Counted from the stretch's first letter, positions 34,415-43,364 are shown. The stretch is DNA of 64,000 nucleotides from Hymenobacter sp. BT188 (GCF_014333585.1 NZ_JACSCW010000002.1:1-64000); one strand, 5' to 3'. Notes: generated by a model not told the origin, from the letters alone. Numbers and translations are program-made.

Positions 34415-34460
34415 CAGGCACAGAAGTCTACATTCTGGAACCCAAGCGCCTACTACGTTG

Positions 34461-34468
34461 TATCTTTG
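34461..34468 (+). promoter_or_regulatory. -7 promoter element of rlmN
   Basis: TATCTTTG, a full TAnnTTTG match, only 4 bp upstream of the rlmN ATG at 34473. If used, the mRNA would be leaderless or nearly so. Confidence 0.5.
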
Positions 34469-34472
34469 CCCT

Positions 34473-35540
34473 ATGATATCCTTGCCCGTACTGACCAAGC
34501 GCGACATCCGCAAACTCACTCCCGACGAGCTCAAATCCTTTATGGTGGAGCACGGCGAAAAGCCTTTTCGTGCCAAGCAGGTGCTGGAGTGGCTCTGGAA
34601 AAATACGGCCTCCTCGTTTGAGGAGATGAACAATATCAGCCTGGCTACGCGCGAGCTGCTGGCCCAGCACTTTGTCATTAATGGCGTGACGGTGCAAAAC
34701 CACCAGCTCTCCAACGACGGCACCATCAAATCGGCGTTTCGGCTGCACGATGGCAATATTGTGGAGGGCGTACTTATTCCGCACGATACGCGCATGACGG
34801 CTTGCATCAGCTCGCAGGTGGGCTGCTCGCTTACCTGTAAGTTTTGTGCCACCGGCTACATGGAGCGCAAGCGCAACCTCGACGCAGCCGAAATCTACGA
34901 TCAGGTAGTGCGCATTCGAGAGCAGTGCGAAAGCCAGTATGGCACCCCGCTTACCAACATCGTGTACATGGGCATGGGCGAGCCGTTGCTCAACTACGCC
35001 AACGTAGTGAAGAGCGTGGAGCGCATCACCGCTCCCGATGGCCTGAATATGGCCCCGCGCCGCATTACCATTAGCACGGCCGGCATTGCCAAAATGATCA
35101 AGAAGCTGGCCGACGACGACGTGAAAGCCAACCTGGCCCTGAGCTTACACGCGCCCAACGATACCAAGCGCAACGAAATTATGCCCATCAACGAGGCCAA
35201 CTCGCTGGCAGCGTTGAAGGATGCCTTACAGTACTACCACCAGAAAACCGGCCGCAAAGTCACCTACGAGTACATTGTATTCGAGAACTTCAACGACACG
35301 CTGGAAGATGCCGCTGAGCTGTACGCCATCAGCAAGTGGCTGCCTTGCAAGGTGAACCTGATCGAGTACAATCCCATCGAAAACGCTGACTACCAGAATG
35401 CCGAGGCCGACAAAATTGTGGCCTTTCACAAGTTCTTGGCCGACAGAGGCGTCCAAACCAACATTCGTCGCTCGCGCGGCAAAGACATCGACGCGGCCTG
35501 CGGACAGTTAGCCGTAAAGGAGAAGCCGGTAGCGGCTTAA
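34473..35540 (+). CDS. rlmN: Dual-specificity 23S rRNA/tRNA adenine-C2 methyltransferase RlmN
   Basis: 355 residues from the ATG at 34473 (MISLPVLTKRDIRKLTPD); a TTG at 34458 is upstream in frame. Radical SAM enzyme that methylates A2503 of 23S rRNA and A37 of some tRNAs. It contains GEKPFRAKQVLEWLWKN (N-terminal domain), CLTCKFC-type cluster in GCSLTCKFCATGYM, NIVYMGMGEPLLNY, ITISTAGI, SLHAPND, and the second catalytic Cys in DIDAACGQLA. The residue set (PNDTKR, GEP motif) is RlmN rather than the Cfr resistance enzyme. The close -7 element suggests a very short 5' leader. It ends at the terminator 35547. Confidence 0.97.
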   Translation: MISLPVLTKRDIRKLTPDELKSFMVEHGEKPFRAKQVLEWLWKNTASSFEEMNNISLATRELLAQHFVINGVTVQNHQLSNDGTIKSAFRLHDGNIVEGVLIPHDTRMTACISSQVGCSLTCKFCATGYMERKRNLDAAEIYDQVVRIREQCESQYGTPLTNIVYMGMGEPLLNYANVVKSVERITAPDGLNMAPRRITISTAGIAKMIKKLADDDVKANLALSLHAPNDTKRNEIMPINEANSLAALKDALQYYHQKTGRKVTYEYIVFENFNDTLEDAAELYAISKWLPCKVNLIEYNPIENADYQNAEADKIVAFHKFLADRGVQTNIRRSRGKDIDAACGQLAVKEKPVAA

Positions 35541-35546
35541 TTTACA

Positions 35547-35593
35547 AGACATAAAAAGCCCCCCAGAATAGTTTTGGGGGGCTTTTTATGTCT
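35547..35593. terminator. Bidirectional terminator after rlmN
   Basis: AGACATAAAAAGCCCCCCA pairs with TTGGGGGGCTTTTTATGTCT, with GAATAGTT in the loop. It lies between rlmN (ends 35540) and a convergent gene (ends 35610). Confidence 0.95.
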
Positions 35594-35609
35594 TATTGAT
35601 AAGGGTTAA

Positions 35610-36767
35610 TCACTTCACCTTGCCAAACCGGTAGGCAACTTCTAAGTAAGCGGGATAAATGCCCCCCACGTCGGTGCCGTACAGGAGGCCAAGGCTGCCG
35701 CTGATGCGGGTTGCGGCTATTCGGATGCCCGCTAAGCCAAGGAGGCCTCCGTCAAAAATATAGGTTTCGTTCAGCAGCGATAGGCGCCGCGATACGCGCT
35801 TGGCGCCGCCCAGTACTACTACCGGGCTGCTTTCCACCTCGCCTTCGGCAAACAGGTAGCCCAGGCCGAGCGTGACGTTTTGATCGGCACTACCGTAGGT
35901 GCCGACACCATACGCAATACCCCCGCTGGACTCAAAGTCGCTGGCAAATAAGACTCCCCCGCCCGCGCTAAATTTCTCGGTAACGGTAAAGCCGACTTTT
36001 GGCGTTAAGGCAATCACGCTGAAGCCCGCACCGGGAATTACCGGGACCAGCACCCCCACCGAGATATTATCGGTGATGCCATAGTTGGCGCCTAAAAACA
36101 CAATATCGATATCCTGCACGTAGCCCTCCCCTTTGCGCAAGGTGCGGGCGGTGGGGGCGAAAAATATGCGGGTGCCGTTGCCAACTGGCTCCCAACCTTT
36201 GCCGGCTTGGTCTGAAGTCAGCGGTTGCATGCTTTTTATGTTTGCCTGCTGCACCGTAATGCGTCCTACGTCCGTGGTCTGAAACTCGTATTCTCCGGCT
36301 CGCTTGGCTACGAGTCGGCCGATAAAGGAAGTGCCCGTGCGAAGCTCCACGGAGTACATCTGACCCAGCGAATCAGGCGTCCCAATTCCTCCCGTGCCAA
36401 AACCAGGATTCGGATTAGCGCTTAGCATCTTCTGCCGTTCTTCTATGCTGGCGCGCACGGCCCGAAAGTCATTGATAGTAAACGGGCGCTGCTTGATGCT
36501 GCCGTCAAGCATGGTGGCTTGCAGCGTAATGGAGCTATCAGGCGTCAGGCGCTGAATAAAGCGGGCCTCTCGAAAGTCATCGAACGAATAGAACGGAAAC
36601 AGTCCGTAGGTAATCTTCTCCTGCTTATCAATTGACTCTCCTACGATGGGGCTCACCGTCAGCACCCGAATCTGAGAAGGGTTAGTTTCTTGAGCAGCTG
36701 CCTTTTGTGGCGTGAAAAAGCCCCCCAGACCAAACAGGAGCAACAGAAGACTGTACAGTAGTTTCAT
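35610..36767 (-). CDS. Secreted protein with C-terminal beta-barrel-like strands
   Basis: 385 residues, ATG at 36767, signal peptide to about residue 25 (QKAAAQE). The N-terminal half has SFIGRLVAKRAGEYEFQTTD then VGRITVQQANIKSMQPL, a fold seen in small beta proteins of Bacteroidota. The C-terminal ~190 residues alternate hydrophobic and polar and are Gly-rich (VFLGANYGITDNISVGVLVP, GGGVLFASDFESS, LYGTDVGGIYPAYLEVAYRF), ending in Phe near the C-terminus, which suggests outer-membrane insertion. I do not recognise a named family. It has two motif copies, at 35661 (GGI) and 36720 (GLGGFF in the signal peptide). Confidence 0.78.
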   Translation of the reverse strand: MKLLYSLLLLLFGLGGFFTPQKAAAQETNPSQIRVLTVSPIVGESIDKQEKITYGLFPFYSFDDFREARFIQRLTPDSSITLQATMLDGSIKQRPFTINDFRAVRASIEERQKMLSANPNPGFGTGGIGTPDSLGQMYSVELRTGTSFIGRLVAKRAGEYEFQTTDVGRITVQQANIKSMQPLTSDQAGKGWEPVGNGTRIFFAPTARTLRKGEGYVQDIDIVFLGANYGITDNISVGVLVPVIPGAGFSVIALTPKVGFTVTEKFSAGGGVLFASDFESSGGIAYGVGTYGSADQNVTLGLGYLFAEGEVESSPVVVLGGAKRVSRRLSLLNETYIFDGGLLGLAGIRIAATRISGSLGLLYGTDVGGIYPAYLEVAYRFGKVK

Positions 36768-36851
36768 ACAAGCGAGTACGTGATGGCAGTGCCGTAAACG
36801 TACTCGTTTGCGCGAATATTTAAATACTAATACGTCTGAATAATCAGCCTT

Positions 36852-37817
36852 TTATTTTCGCCAAGTGCCCTGCGCTCGCGGGCGGCCCGTGCTGATTTCC
36901 TCCTTCGATTCGCCTATTGGTACTTCGCGTGATTCTATGCGTACGGCGTGCGCTTTGGGTTGGACTTTCTGCCCAAAGGCGTCGGCAAACTCCTGGGTAA
37001 ACTCGGCCCCGAAGAAGATAATGAGCGAAGAATAGTTTACCCACAGCAACAGAATAATAACGGAGCCCGCTGCACCGTAGGCTGATGCCGGCTCGGCCTT
37101 CGCTATATAGAAGGCAATCAGAAACTTACCTAGTACGAATAGGGCCGCCGTGATAAAGGAGCCAATCCAGACGTCGCGCCACCGGATGATAGCATCGGGC
37201 AGGAAGCGGTAAATCATAGCGAACAGGGTGGTTGTAATGGCAAGAGACAGAGCCAGATCAAGCAGGCGAATAAAAAACACGGCTACCCCAGGCAACAATT
37301 GCTGTAAGTAATCGGTGAAAGCCGTGAGTACCGCGCTGACCACGAACGAGATAAGCAGAAGTAGAGCCACGCTCAGAATTAAGCCAAACGACAAAAGACG
37401 GTCGCGGACAAACTGCCAGATGCCGTTGCGAGGCGTCACTTTCAGATTCCAGATATCGTTGATGCTCTCCTGCAACGTAACGAAGAACGTGGTAGCCGCG
37501 AAGATTAGCGTAGCAATACCAATAAGGGATGACAGTCCACCCTGTTGTTGCTGGTTGAACTTGTTGATGGAGTCCTGAATAAACTTGGCCTCCTCAGCAC
37601 CAACTATACCTCTGATCTGCTGAAAAAGCTGCCCTGTAATGGCCTCAGGGCCAAGCACGGCGCTGGCTGAAGTAATAACAATGAGTAGCAGAGGCGGCAG
37701 CGAAAATATGGTGTAGTACGACAGCGCCGCCGCGTGGCGAAACGAGTTGTTCTGCATAAATTCGCCAGCCGTAGATTTGAAAATGCCAACGATGTCGGAA
37801 AGGCGATAGGGCGTCAT
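36852..37817 (-). CDS. YihY/BrkB family inner-membrane protein
   Basis: 321 residues, ATG at 37817. It starts with RLSDIVGIFKSTAGEFMQNN then FRHAAALSYYTIFSLPPLLL, the conserved entry of the family, then about six transmembrane helices, LQESINDIWNLKV, and WRDVWIGSFITAALFVLGKF, YGAAGSVIILLLWVNYSSLI, FGAEFTQEFA. It was formerly called ribonuclease BN; the family is now regarded as membrane proteins of unclear function. The extended hydrophilic C-terminus (KVQPKAHAVRIESREVPIGE) is lysine/arginine-rich. Divergent from the lipoprotein gene at 38007. Confidence 0.95.
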   Translation of the reverse strand: MTPYRLSDIVGIFKSTAGEFMQNNSFRHAAALSYYTIFSLPPLLLIVITSASAVLGPEAITGQLFQQIRGIVGAEEAKFIQDSINKFNQQQQGGLSSLIGIATLIFAATTFFVTLQESINDIWNLKVTPRNGIWQFVRDRLLSFGLILSVALLLLISFVVSAVLTAFTDYLQQLLPGVAVFFIRLLDLALSLAITTTLFAMIYRFLPDAIIRWRDVWIGSFITAALFVLGKFLIAFYIAKAEPASAYGAAGSVIILLLWVNYSSLIIFFGAEFTQEFADAFGQKVQPKAHAVRIESREVPIGESKEEISTGRPRAQGTWRK

Positions 37818-38006
37818 AATAAAAGGAAAGCGAGCGATAAGCCTGAATGTACTGGCTACTAGTACGGGCTAGTCAGGCTATGCGTTCGGTTGAGACTTCT
37901 ATATGTCCACCCATGCGCGCTTCCCGTATAGATGCGCCCGCACCCCACCTATCAAGCAAAGCTCAACGCTAGGCCGGTATTTTTCACATCTTCTATCTTC
38001 TTGTTA

Positions 38007-38837
38007 ATGAAGGCTTTTTGTCCTTTTCTGCGCACCGTTGGCTTCGGCCTGGCGGTTGGCTTTTCGCTTTACATGATGAGCTGCCAGCGAATTCGCGAGG
38101 TGGCCACTATCAGCGCTACGCCAGCTTATCCGGCTGGCCAGGGCTTCGACCTGGCGGGCTCCGACCCGCGCGCTATTGCCATTGCCGACACCGTAATGGC
38201 CCGTATGGGTGGCTACCAGAACTGGCAGAATACCCGCTATCTGGCGTGGAGCTTTTTTCGGGGCCAATACCAGATCTGGGACAAATACACCGGCGATTTT
38301 CACTGGGAGCAGGACAGCTTGGTGGCCAATTATAACCTGCTTACTCGGACTGGTAAGGCTTACAAAGGCGGTAAGGAAATAACGGATACGCCTGGCGGTC
38401 AGGAGCTACTGGAAAAAATGTATCCGGCCTGGGTGAATAACTCGTGGTGGCTGATTATGCCGTTCAAGTTGAAAGACTCCGGCGTGACGCTGACCTACCG
38501 CGGCCTGGGTACAACCTTCGAAAACGAGCCAGCCGACATATTACAGATGACCTTCAAAGATGTAGGTGTGACGCCCGAAAACCGCTACGAGATTCGGGTG
38601 CTGCGCAGCAGCGGGCTCGTGCATGAGTGGTCGTACTTTGCTAAGGCCGATGACCCCCAGCCGGCCTTCCGCCGCCGCTGGAGCGACTACGCCCAGCACG
38701 GCAATATCCTGCTGGCCTCCGACCGCGGCGACCCGACTAAGCCCGCCCGCATCGCCGATATAGCCGTTCGCCAAACGGTTCCGGCCGGCATTATGGATAG
38801 TCCGGTGCCGGTGCAGAAGCTGAAAAGCTCGCTATAG
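38007..38837 (+). CDS. Hypothetical lipoprotein
   Basis: 276 residues from the ATG at 38007, chosen over the in-frame start at 37932 because MKAFCPFLRTVGFGLAVG then FSLYMMSC is a lipoprotein signal (lipid Cys in MMSC). The mature protein contains IADTVMARMGGYQNWQNTRY, LAWSFFRGQYQIWDKYTGDF, NNSWWLIMPFKLKDSGVTL and RYEIRVLRSSGLVHEWSYF. This looks like the outer-membrane lipoprotein-sorting (LolA-like) half-barrel fold seen in many Bacteroidota proteins of unknown role; that is inference from the strand and Trp pattern. It ends 28 bp before the convergent DUF3891 gene; that gap has an unpaired CTGGGGGGCTTTTT. Confidence 0.8.
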   Translation: MKAFCPFLRTVGFGLAVGFSLYMMSCQRIREVATISATPAYPAGQGFDLAGSDPRAIAIADTVMARMGGYQNWQNTRYLAWSFFRGQYQIWDKYTGDFHWEQDSLVANYNLLTRTGKAYKGGKEITDTPGGQELLEKMYPAWVNNSWWLIMPFKLKDSGVTLTYRGLGTTFENEPADILQMTFKDVGVTPENRYEIRVLRSSGLVHEWSYFAKADDPQPAFRRRWSDYAQHGNILLASDRGDPTKPARIADIAVRQTVPAGIMDSPVPVQKLKSSL

Positions 38838-38864
38838 CTGGTGTCTGGGGGGCTTTTTGAAGCG

Positions 38865-39596
38865 CTACGATTTCACGATTTCCCATCGCAACGTCTCGAT
38901 AGGGGCTTCACGCAAGTTGGCGGATAGCTCCGCATCATCCTTAAACTGAAGCTGTGTTAGGCTGCTGGCCTCTACACTCACCGTAAAACGAGAAGCCGCA
39001 AACGGCCAGGGCGTAATAGTCACGGGGCCATCGGCGGATGGGCGTGCCACGTCGTAGCGTCGCCCATCGGGGCCCTGGCTTATTTCGAGGGCTCGCCCCA
39101 TCTCTGGTAACTCCCGGCGACAGAGAATCAGCGACAGCCGGTCGCACCACTGCATGAGGTCGTAGGCTTGCTTAGCTTCAGCTTTATTAATACCCAACCC
39201 TTTGCGCCAGCGCTGCTGATTAGCTTTCTGCTCGTCTAAGAAAGTGTCCAGATCCTTTTTTTGCCCCCTGAGCGATTCGTACAGAAAGCTCAGATGCATA
39301 CTAGTAAGTAAGCTACGCCACTGGCCCTGAAACCGCGCGGCCCGAAGTACGTTGGTGGCTTGCTCCATAGAGAAGTCCACCATCGTGAAATCGGCGGGCG
39401 CGCCGGTGGGGGTAAGGCCATAGTGACCATCCCAGGGGCGCTGCTCGTCGTCGTGCTGGGCAATGGCGGCCAAAAGACCTACCCAGCGGTCGGCGGGGCC
39501 GAACGGAGTCCAATTCCAAGCTATCTGCGCGGCTAGTAAGGCGTGTGATTGTTGGTAAATAATCTGCCAGCCGTCGGCCGTATAGTTGACTATCAT
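38865..39596 (-). CDS. DUF3891 family protein
   Basis: 243 residues, ATG at 39596 (MIVNYTADGWQIIYQQSHA). The conserved pieces are QQSHALLAAQIAWNW, LLAAIAQHDDEQRPWDG (His-Asp-Asp, an HD-like metal-binding look), YDLMQWCDRLSLILCRRELP and the closing beta-rich tail. DUF3891 is distantly like HD-domain hydrolases, but the substrate is not known. It is cytosolic, with no signal. It is followed upstream, on the same strand, by the threonine dehydrogenase with a terminator between, so they are separate units. Confidence 0.9.
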   Translation of the reverse strand: MIVNYTADGWQIIYQQSHALLAAQIAWNWTPFGPADRWVGLLAAIAQHDDEQRPWDGHYGLTPTGAPADFTMVDFSMEQATNVLRAARFQGQWRSLLTSMHLSFLYESLRGQKKDLDTFLDEQKANQQRWRKGLGINKAEAKQAYDLMQWCDRLSLILCRRELPEMGRALEISQGPDGRRYDVARPSADGPVTITPWPFAASRFTVSVEASSLTQLQFKDDAELSANLREAPIETLRWEIVKS

Positions 39597-39714
39597 CTCT
39601 TTCAGTGGAATCCTCTCAGAGGTACGCGCAAGGTAAACAGAGGTTGACTGGCCTGCCTACAACTCACGGTGATGGCTCGTAAGATAAACTCACGTGAATG
39701 CATTTGTACTAAAA

Positions 39715-39750
39715 TAAAAAGCCCCCCAGAGATAGTCTGGGGGGCTTTTA
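39715..39750. terminator. Bidirectional-type terminator
   Basis: AAAAAGCCCCCCAGAGA and TCTGGGGGGCTTTTA arms around a GATAG loop, another inverted pair of the dispersed motif. It lies between the 3' end of the threonine dehydrogenase (39766) and the start of DUF3891 (39596), closing the former. Confidence 0.95.
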
Positions 39751-39765
39751 TATAAAGCGAACTAC

Positions 39766-40749
39766 CTAGCGGCCTACAGCCACTTGGGGCTCGGCTTGGT
39801 GAAGATGCAGGAGCATATCGGCCGTCATTTTATCCAGATCAAATTCGGGCTGCCAGCCCCAATCCTGGCGGGCGCGGGAGTCGTCGATGCTGGCGGGCCA
39901 GGAGTCGGCAATCTGCTGGCGCGAGTCGGGCTTGTAGGTTACCTCAAAATCGGGCTCGTGGCGCTGAATAGAAGCTGTGATTTCGGCGGGGGAGAAGCTC
40001 ATAGCCCCGAGGTTATAGGAAGAGCGAACTTTGATTTGCTCGGCCGGCGCGTGCATCAAGTCCAGGGTGGCTTTGAGGGCGTCGGGCATGTACATCATTG
40101 GTAAGTACGTGTCTTCTTGCAAGAAGCACTCGTAGGGCTGGCCGGCTACGGCCTTGTGGTAGATGTCCACGGCATAGTCGGTGGTGCCGCCGCCGGGCAG
40201 TGTTTTGTAGCTGATCAGGCCAGGGTAGCGGAGGGAGCGCACATCGAGGCCGTGGTTTTTGTGGTACCACTCGCACCACTGCTCCCCGGCCAGCTTGCTG
40301 ATGCCATACACCGTGCTGGGGTTCATAATGGTAAGCTGAGGGGTGTTTTGGCGGGGCGTATCAGGTCCAAAAACAGCAATGGAGCTGGGCCAATAAACCT
40401 GCGCCACTTTGTATTTCACCGATAAATCGAGCACGTTCAGGAGGCCGTCCATGTTGAGGCGCCAGCCAAACTCCGGGTTCTTCTCGGCCGTGGCCGAAAG
40501 CAGGGCTGCAAGGTGATAGATCTGCTTGGGGCGATACTGCTCAATAATAGCTTCGAGGCGGGGACGGTCGAGCACGTCGAGTAGCTCGAACGGGCCAGCT
40601 TCCTGCAGCTCAGGCTGCTGGGGCAGACGCACGTCGGCGGCAATTACGTGGTCGGCGGCGTAGCGCTGGCGCAGAGCGTGGGTGAGCTCAAAGCCGAGCT
40701 GTCCGCAGGCACCAATAACGAGGACGGTATCGCTGGGGGTGGTTTCCAT
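39766..40749 (-). CDS. tdh: L-threonine 3-dehydrogenase, SDR type
   Basis: 327 residues from the ATG at 40749 (METTPSDTVLVIGACGQLG). The -7 element at 40785-40792 lies inside the longer frame that opens at 40842, so the later ATG is right. Extended SDR: NAD motif GACGQLG, IYHLAALLSATAEKNP, PSSIAVFGPDTPR, TVYGISKLAGEQWCEWY (Tyr/Lys), SLRYPGLISYKTLPGGGTTD, YLPMMYMPDAL, SYNLGAMSFSPAEI. This set is the SDR-type threonine dehydrogenase of Bacteroidota, not UDP-glucose epimerase. It makes 2-amino-3-ketobutyrate, used by kbl at 42061; a patatin gene lies between them on the other strand. Confidence 0.93.
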   Translation of the reverse strand: METTPSDTVLVIGACGQLGFELTHALRQRYAADHVIAADVRLPQQPELQEAGPFELLDVLDRPRLEAIIEQYRPKQIYHLAALLSATAEKNPEFGWRLNMDGLLNVLDLSVKYKVAQVYWPSSIAVFGPDTPRQNTPQLTIMNPSTVYGISKLAGEQWCEWYHKNHGLDVRSLRYPGLISYKTLPGGGTTDYAVDIYHKAVAGQPYECFLQEDTYLPMMYMPDALKATLDLMHAPAEQIKVRSSYNLGAMSFSPAEITASIQRHEPDFEVTYKPDSRQQIADSWPASIDDSRARQDWGWQPEFDLDKMTADMLLHLHQAEPQVAVGR

Positions 40750-40784
40750 GCTGAAAAAAGGGTAATGTGGGTGGGGTGGGGCTA

Positions 40785-40792
40785 CAAAGATA
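40785..40792 (-). promoter_or_regulatory. -7 promoter element of tdh
   Basis: CAAAGATA reads TATCTTTG on the minus strand (full TAnnTTTG match), 36 bp upstream of the tdh ATG. Confidence 0.6.
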
Positions 40793-40904
40793 CCGGGTCG
40801 GGCGGTTATGCTAGTATACTTGCCCGTAAGCAAGCTCGGCAACGCCCGCTCCGCAACTCCCGTGCCCAGCCGAAGCTCATCGGGCAGAAGCAGCCACTTT
40901 TGTC

Positions 40905-40912
40905 TACTTTTG
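40905..40912 (+). promoter_or_regulatory. -7 promoter element of the patatin gene
   Basis: TACTTTTG, a full TAnnTTTG match, 22 bp upstream of the ATG at 40935. Confidence 0.6.
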
Positions 40913-40934
40913 GGTAACGCTCAAACAATACTGT

Positions 40935-42005
40935 ATGCGGCTTTTTGCCCTGATACTGGCCTTCACCTGGTGTATTTCCTCTGTGGCGCAAGGCCAATCG
41001 GCGGCGCCCGTTACCTATCGCAACCTGGTAATGGAAGGCGGTGGCATTCGGGGAATTGCTTACGGGGGCGCATTGGCGGAGCTGGAGAAGCAAGGGGTGC
41101 TGGCGGGTATTCAGCGAGTAGGAGGCACGTCGGCAGGGGCTATTCAGGCAGCTTTGCTGGCCGTGGGGTATTCGCCCCAAGAGATTATTGAGGTGGTAAA
41201 CAATACGCCGGTACAACGTCTGAATGATGGTCGCCTGATATTTTTCGGCGGCAGCACGCGCTTACTGAAGCAGTACGGCTGGTACCGCGGCGACCAGTTT
41301 ACGAAGTATCTCAGCGGCTTAGTGGCTCGCAAAACACACAATCCCGACCTCACCCTAGGCCAGCTTCATGAGCTAACTCAGCAAGGCAAAGGTCGCGACC
41401 TATACGTGACGGGCACCAACCTTACTACCCAGCGCACGGACGTATTCAGCTACGAAACCCACCCCAACTTGCGCGTAGCCGACGCCGTGCGCATCAGCAT
41501 GAGTATTCCGCTATACTTCCGGGCGGTGCTGCTCAATGAGCAGGGCCAGGTAGTGCGCAAACCGGCGAAAGACCAGAAAGTGAATGTGTTGGTAGATGGC
41601 GGCCTGCTGGCCAATTACCCGCTCAACTTGTTCGACCACGCCCGGTATTTGCCCCCCAGCACTGCCACCCAAACCTCTGGGGGGCATTTTATCAACCCCG
41701 AAACCCTGGGCCTGCGCCTCGATCGTGCCGAGCAGATTGTCTATGATACCCAGCCCGATGGCCGTCGCCAACTGGCGCCCTACGACATTCACGACTTCGG
41801 CAGCTACATGGGCGCGGTTTATACCTTGGCCATCGAAAATCTGAATCCCACGGCGGCCACCGATTGGCCGCGCACCGTTAGTATCAACACGTTGGGGTTC
41901 AATCCCAAAATCAAGCAGGTATCGGCGGCGCAAAAGCAGTCGTTGGTAGATAGCGGCCGACAGGGCGTGCAGGATTTTTTCGCGCGTACTCAAGCCAAAA
42001 AATAA
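40935..42005 (+). CDS. Secreted patatin-like phospholipase
   Basis: 356 residues, ATG at 40935, signal peptide to about residue 20 (SVAQGQ). Patatin core: oxyanion loop MEGGGIRGIAYGGAL at ~33-47, nucleophile GTSAGAIQAALLAVG (Ser in GxSxG), and the catalytic Asp in LVDGGLLANYPLNLF. These enzymes hydrolyse phospholipid or other acyl esters with a Ser-Asp dyad. An inserted loop YLPPSTATQTSGGHFINPE after the catalytic Asp is encoded by two inverted copies of the GCCCCCCAG motif (41651-41685). It sits divergent from tdh and 55 bp before kbl. Confidence 0.93.
   Translation: MRLFALILAFTWCISSVAQGQSAAPVTYRNLVMEGGGIRGIAYGGALAELEKQGVLAGIQRVGGTSAGAIQAALLAVGYSPQEIIEVVNNTPVQRLNDGRLIFFGGSTRLLKQYGWYRGDQFTKYLSGLVARKTHNPDLTLGQLHELTQQGKGRDLYVTGTNLTTQRTDVFSYETHPNLRVADAVRISMSIPLYFRAVLLNEQGQVVRKPAKDQKVNVLVDGGLLANYPLNLFDHARYLPPSTATQTSGGHFINPETLGLRLDRAEQIVYDTQPDGRRQLAPYDIHDFGSYMGAVYTLAIENLNPTAATDWPRTVSINTLGFNPKIKQVSAAQKQSLVDSGRQGVQDFFARTQAKK
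41648..41688. repeat. Inverted pair of the dispersed motif inside the patatin CDS
   Basis: TTTGCCCCCCAG at 41648-41659 and CTGGGGGGCATTTT at 41677-41690 face each other across 17 bases of coding sequence. The RNA could form a 9-bp GC-rich hairpin like the terminators, but with no continuous U-tract. Confidence 0.8.
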
Positions 42006-42060
42006 CGGAAATTGCCCCCCAGTTTCTGTTTAACAATTGACAATCAACCTTTCCCATCCT

Positions 42061-43308
42061 ATGTATACCACCCTCCAACCCGACCTCGAAAGCCAGCTGG
42101 CCGAAATTAAAGCCAACGGCCTGTTCAAGAAAGAGCGCATTATTACCTCGCCTCAGGGGGCGAAAATTGAAACCAACGAGGCCGGCGAAGTGCTGAACTT
42201 CTGCGCTAATAACTACCTGGGCTTGTCGTCGCACCCAGCGGTAATTGAAGCGGCCAAGGCTGCTATCGATTCGCACGGCTATGGTATGTCGTCGGTGCGG
42301 TTTATTTGCGGCACTCAGGATATTCATAAAGAGCTGGAGCGCAAGCTAGCCGAGTTTCTGGGTACTGAGGATACGATTTTGTACGCGGCGGCTTTCGACG
42401 CCAACGGTGGCGTGTTCGAGCCTTTGTTCAACGAGCAGGACGCTATTATTTCCGACGCCCTGAATCACGCCTCCATTATTGATGGCGTGCGCCTCTGCAA
42501 AGCCCAGCGCTACCGCTACACCCACAACGACATGCAGGACCTGGAGAAGCAGCTTCAGGACGCTACCGCTAAAGGCAGCCGCCACCGCATCATCGTCACC
42601 GATGGCTCCTTCAGCATGGACGGCACCATCGCCCGCCTCGACCAGATCTGTGACCTAGCCGACAAGTACCAAGCGTTGGTGATGGTCGATGAATGCCACT
42701 CCACGGGCTTTTTGGGGAAAACGGGCCGTGGCACTCATGAACTGCGCGGCGTGATGGGTCGGGTGGATATTATCACTGGCACGCTGGGCAAAGCATTGGG
42801 TGGTGCCATGGGCGGCTTTACCACGGGCCGCAAGGAAATTATTGAAATGCTGCGCCAGCGCAGCCGTCCTTATTTGTTTTCTAACACGCTGGCTCCCGCC
42901 ATTGTGGGTGCATCATTGCGTGTGCTGGAACTGCTGAATGAAAGCACCGAGCTGCGCGACCGGCTGGAAGAAAACACCAAGTACTTCCGCGAAAAGATGA
43001 CCGCAGCCGGCTTCGACATCAAGCCCGGTGAGCACCCTATCGTGCCCGTCATGCTCTATGACGCCAAGCTGGCCCAGGAATTCGCGGCCAAAATGCTGGA
43101 TAAGGGCATTTACGTTATTGGTTTCTATTACCCCGTCGTGCCCCAGGGCCAGGCCCGAATTCGGGTGCAGCTTTCCGCAGCCCACACCCGCGAGCATCTG
43201 GATAAGGCCATTGCGGCCTTTATCGAAGTTGGGCGTGAGCTAGGAACGCTGAAAGACCGAAGCGCCGCTCAGCCCGAAGCCGGCCAGGTAGTCACAAACA
43301 CGCCTTAG
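42061..43308 (+). CDS. kbl: Glycine C-acetyltransferase (2-amino-3-ketobutyrate CoA ligase)
   Basis: 415 residues from the ATG at 42061 ([18 protein letters not shown]); the frame is open 8 codons further but without a good start. PLP enzyme of the alpha-oxoamine synthase family that cleaves 2-amino-3-ketobutyrate with CoA to glycine and acetyl-CoA. Present: [69 protein letters not shown], the PLP lysine in [15 protein letters not shown], and [20 protein letters not shown]. The [16 protein letters not shown] segment is diagnostic of KBL against BioF and SPT. It works with tdh at 39.8 kb. The 5' spacer holds a motif copy at 42014. Confidence 0.96.
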   Translation: MYTTLQPDLESQLAEIKANGLFKKERIITSPQGAKIETNEAGEVLNFCANNYLGLSSHPAVIEAAKAAIDSHGYGMSSVRFICGTQDIHKELERKLAEFLGTEDTILYAAAFDANGGVFEPLFNEQDAIISDALNHASIIDGVRLCKAQRYRYTHNDMQDLEKQLQDATAKGSRHRIIVTDGSFSMDGTIARLDQICDLADKYQALVMVDECHSTGFLGKTGRGTHELRGVMGRVDIITGTLGKALGGAMGGFTTGRKEIIEMLRQRSRPYLFSNTLAPAIVGASLRVLELLNESTELRDRLEENTKYFREKMTAAGFDIKPGEHPIVPVMLYDAKLAQEFAAKMLDKGIYVIGFYYPVVPQGQARIRVQLSAAHTREHLDKAIAAFIEVGRELGTLKDRSAAQPEAGQVVTNTP

Positions 43309-43323
43309 TTTTTATTTATCAAG

Positions 43324-43364
43324 ATAAAAAAGCCCCCCAGAGAGTGTCTGGGGGGCTTTTTTAT
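43324..43364. terminator. Terminator after kbl
   Basis: ATAAAAAAGCCCCCCAGA pairs with TCTGGGGGGCTTTTTTAT, loop GAGTG. It is 15 bp past the kbl stop and again an inverted motif pair. The remaining spacer to 43498 has no clear element. Confidence 0.95.
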
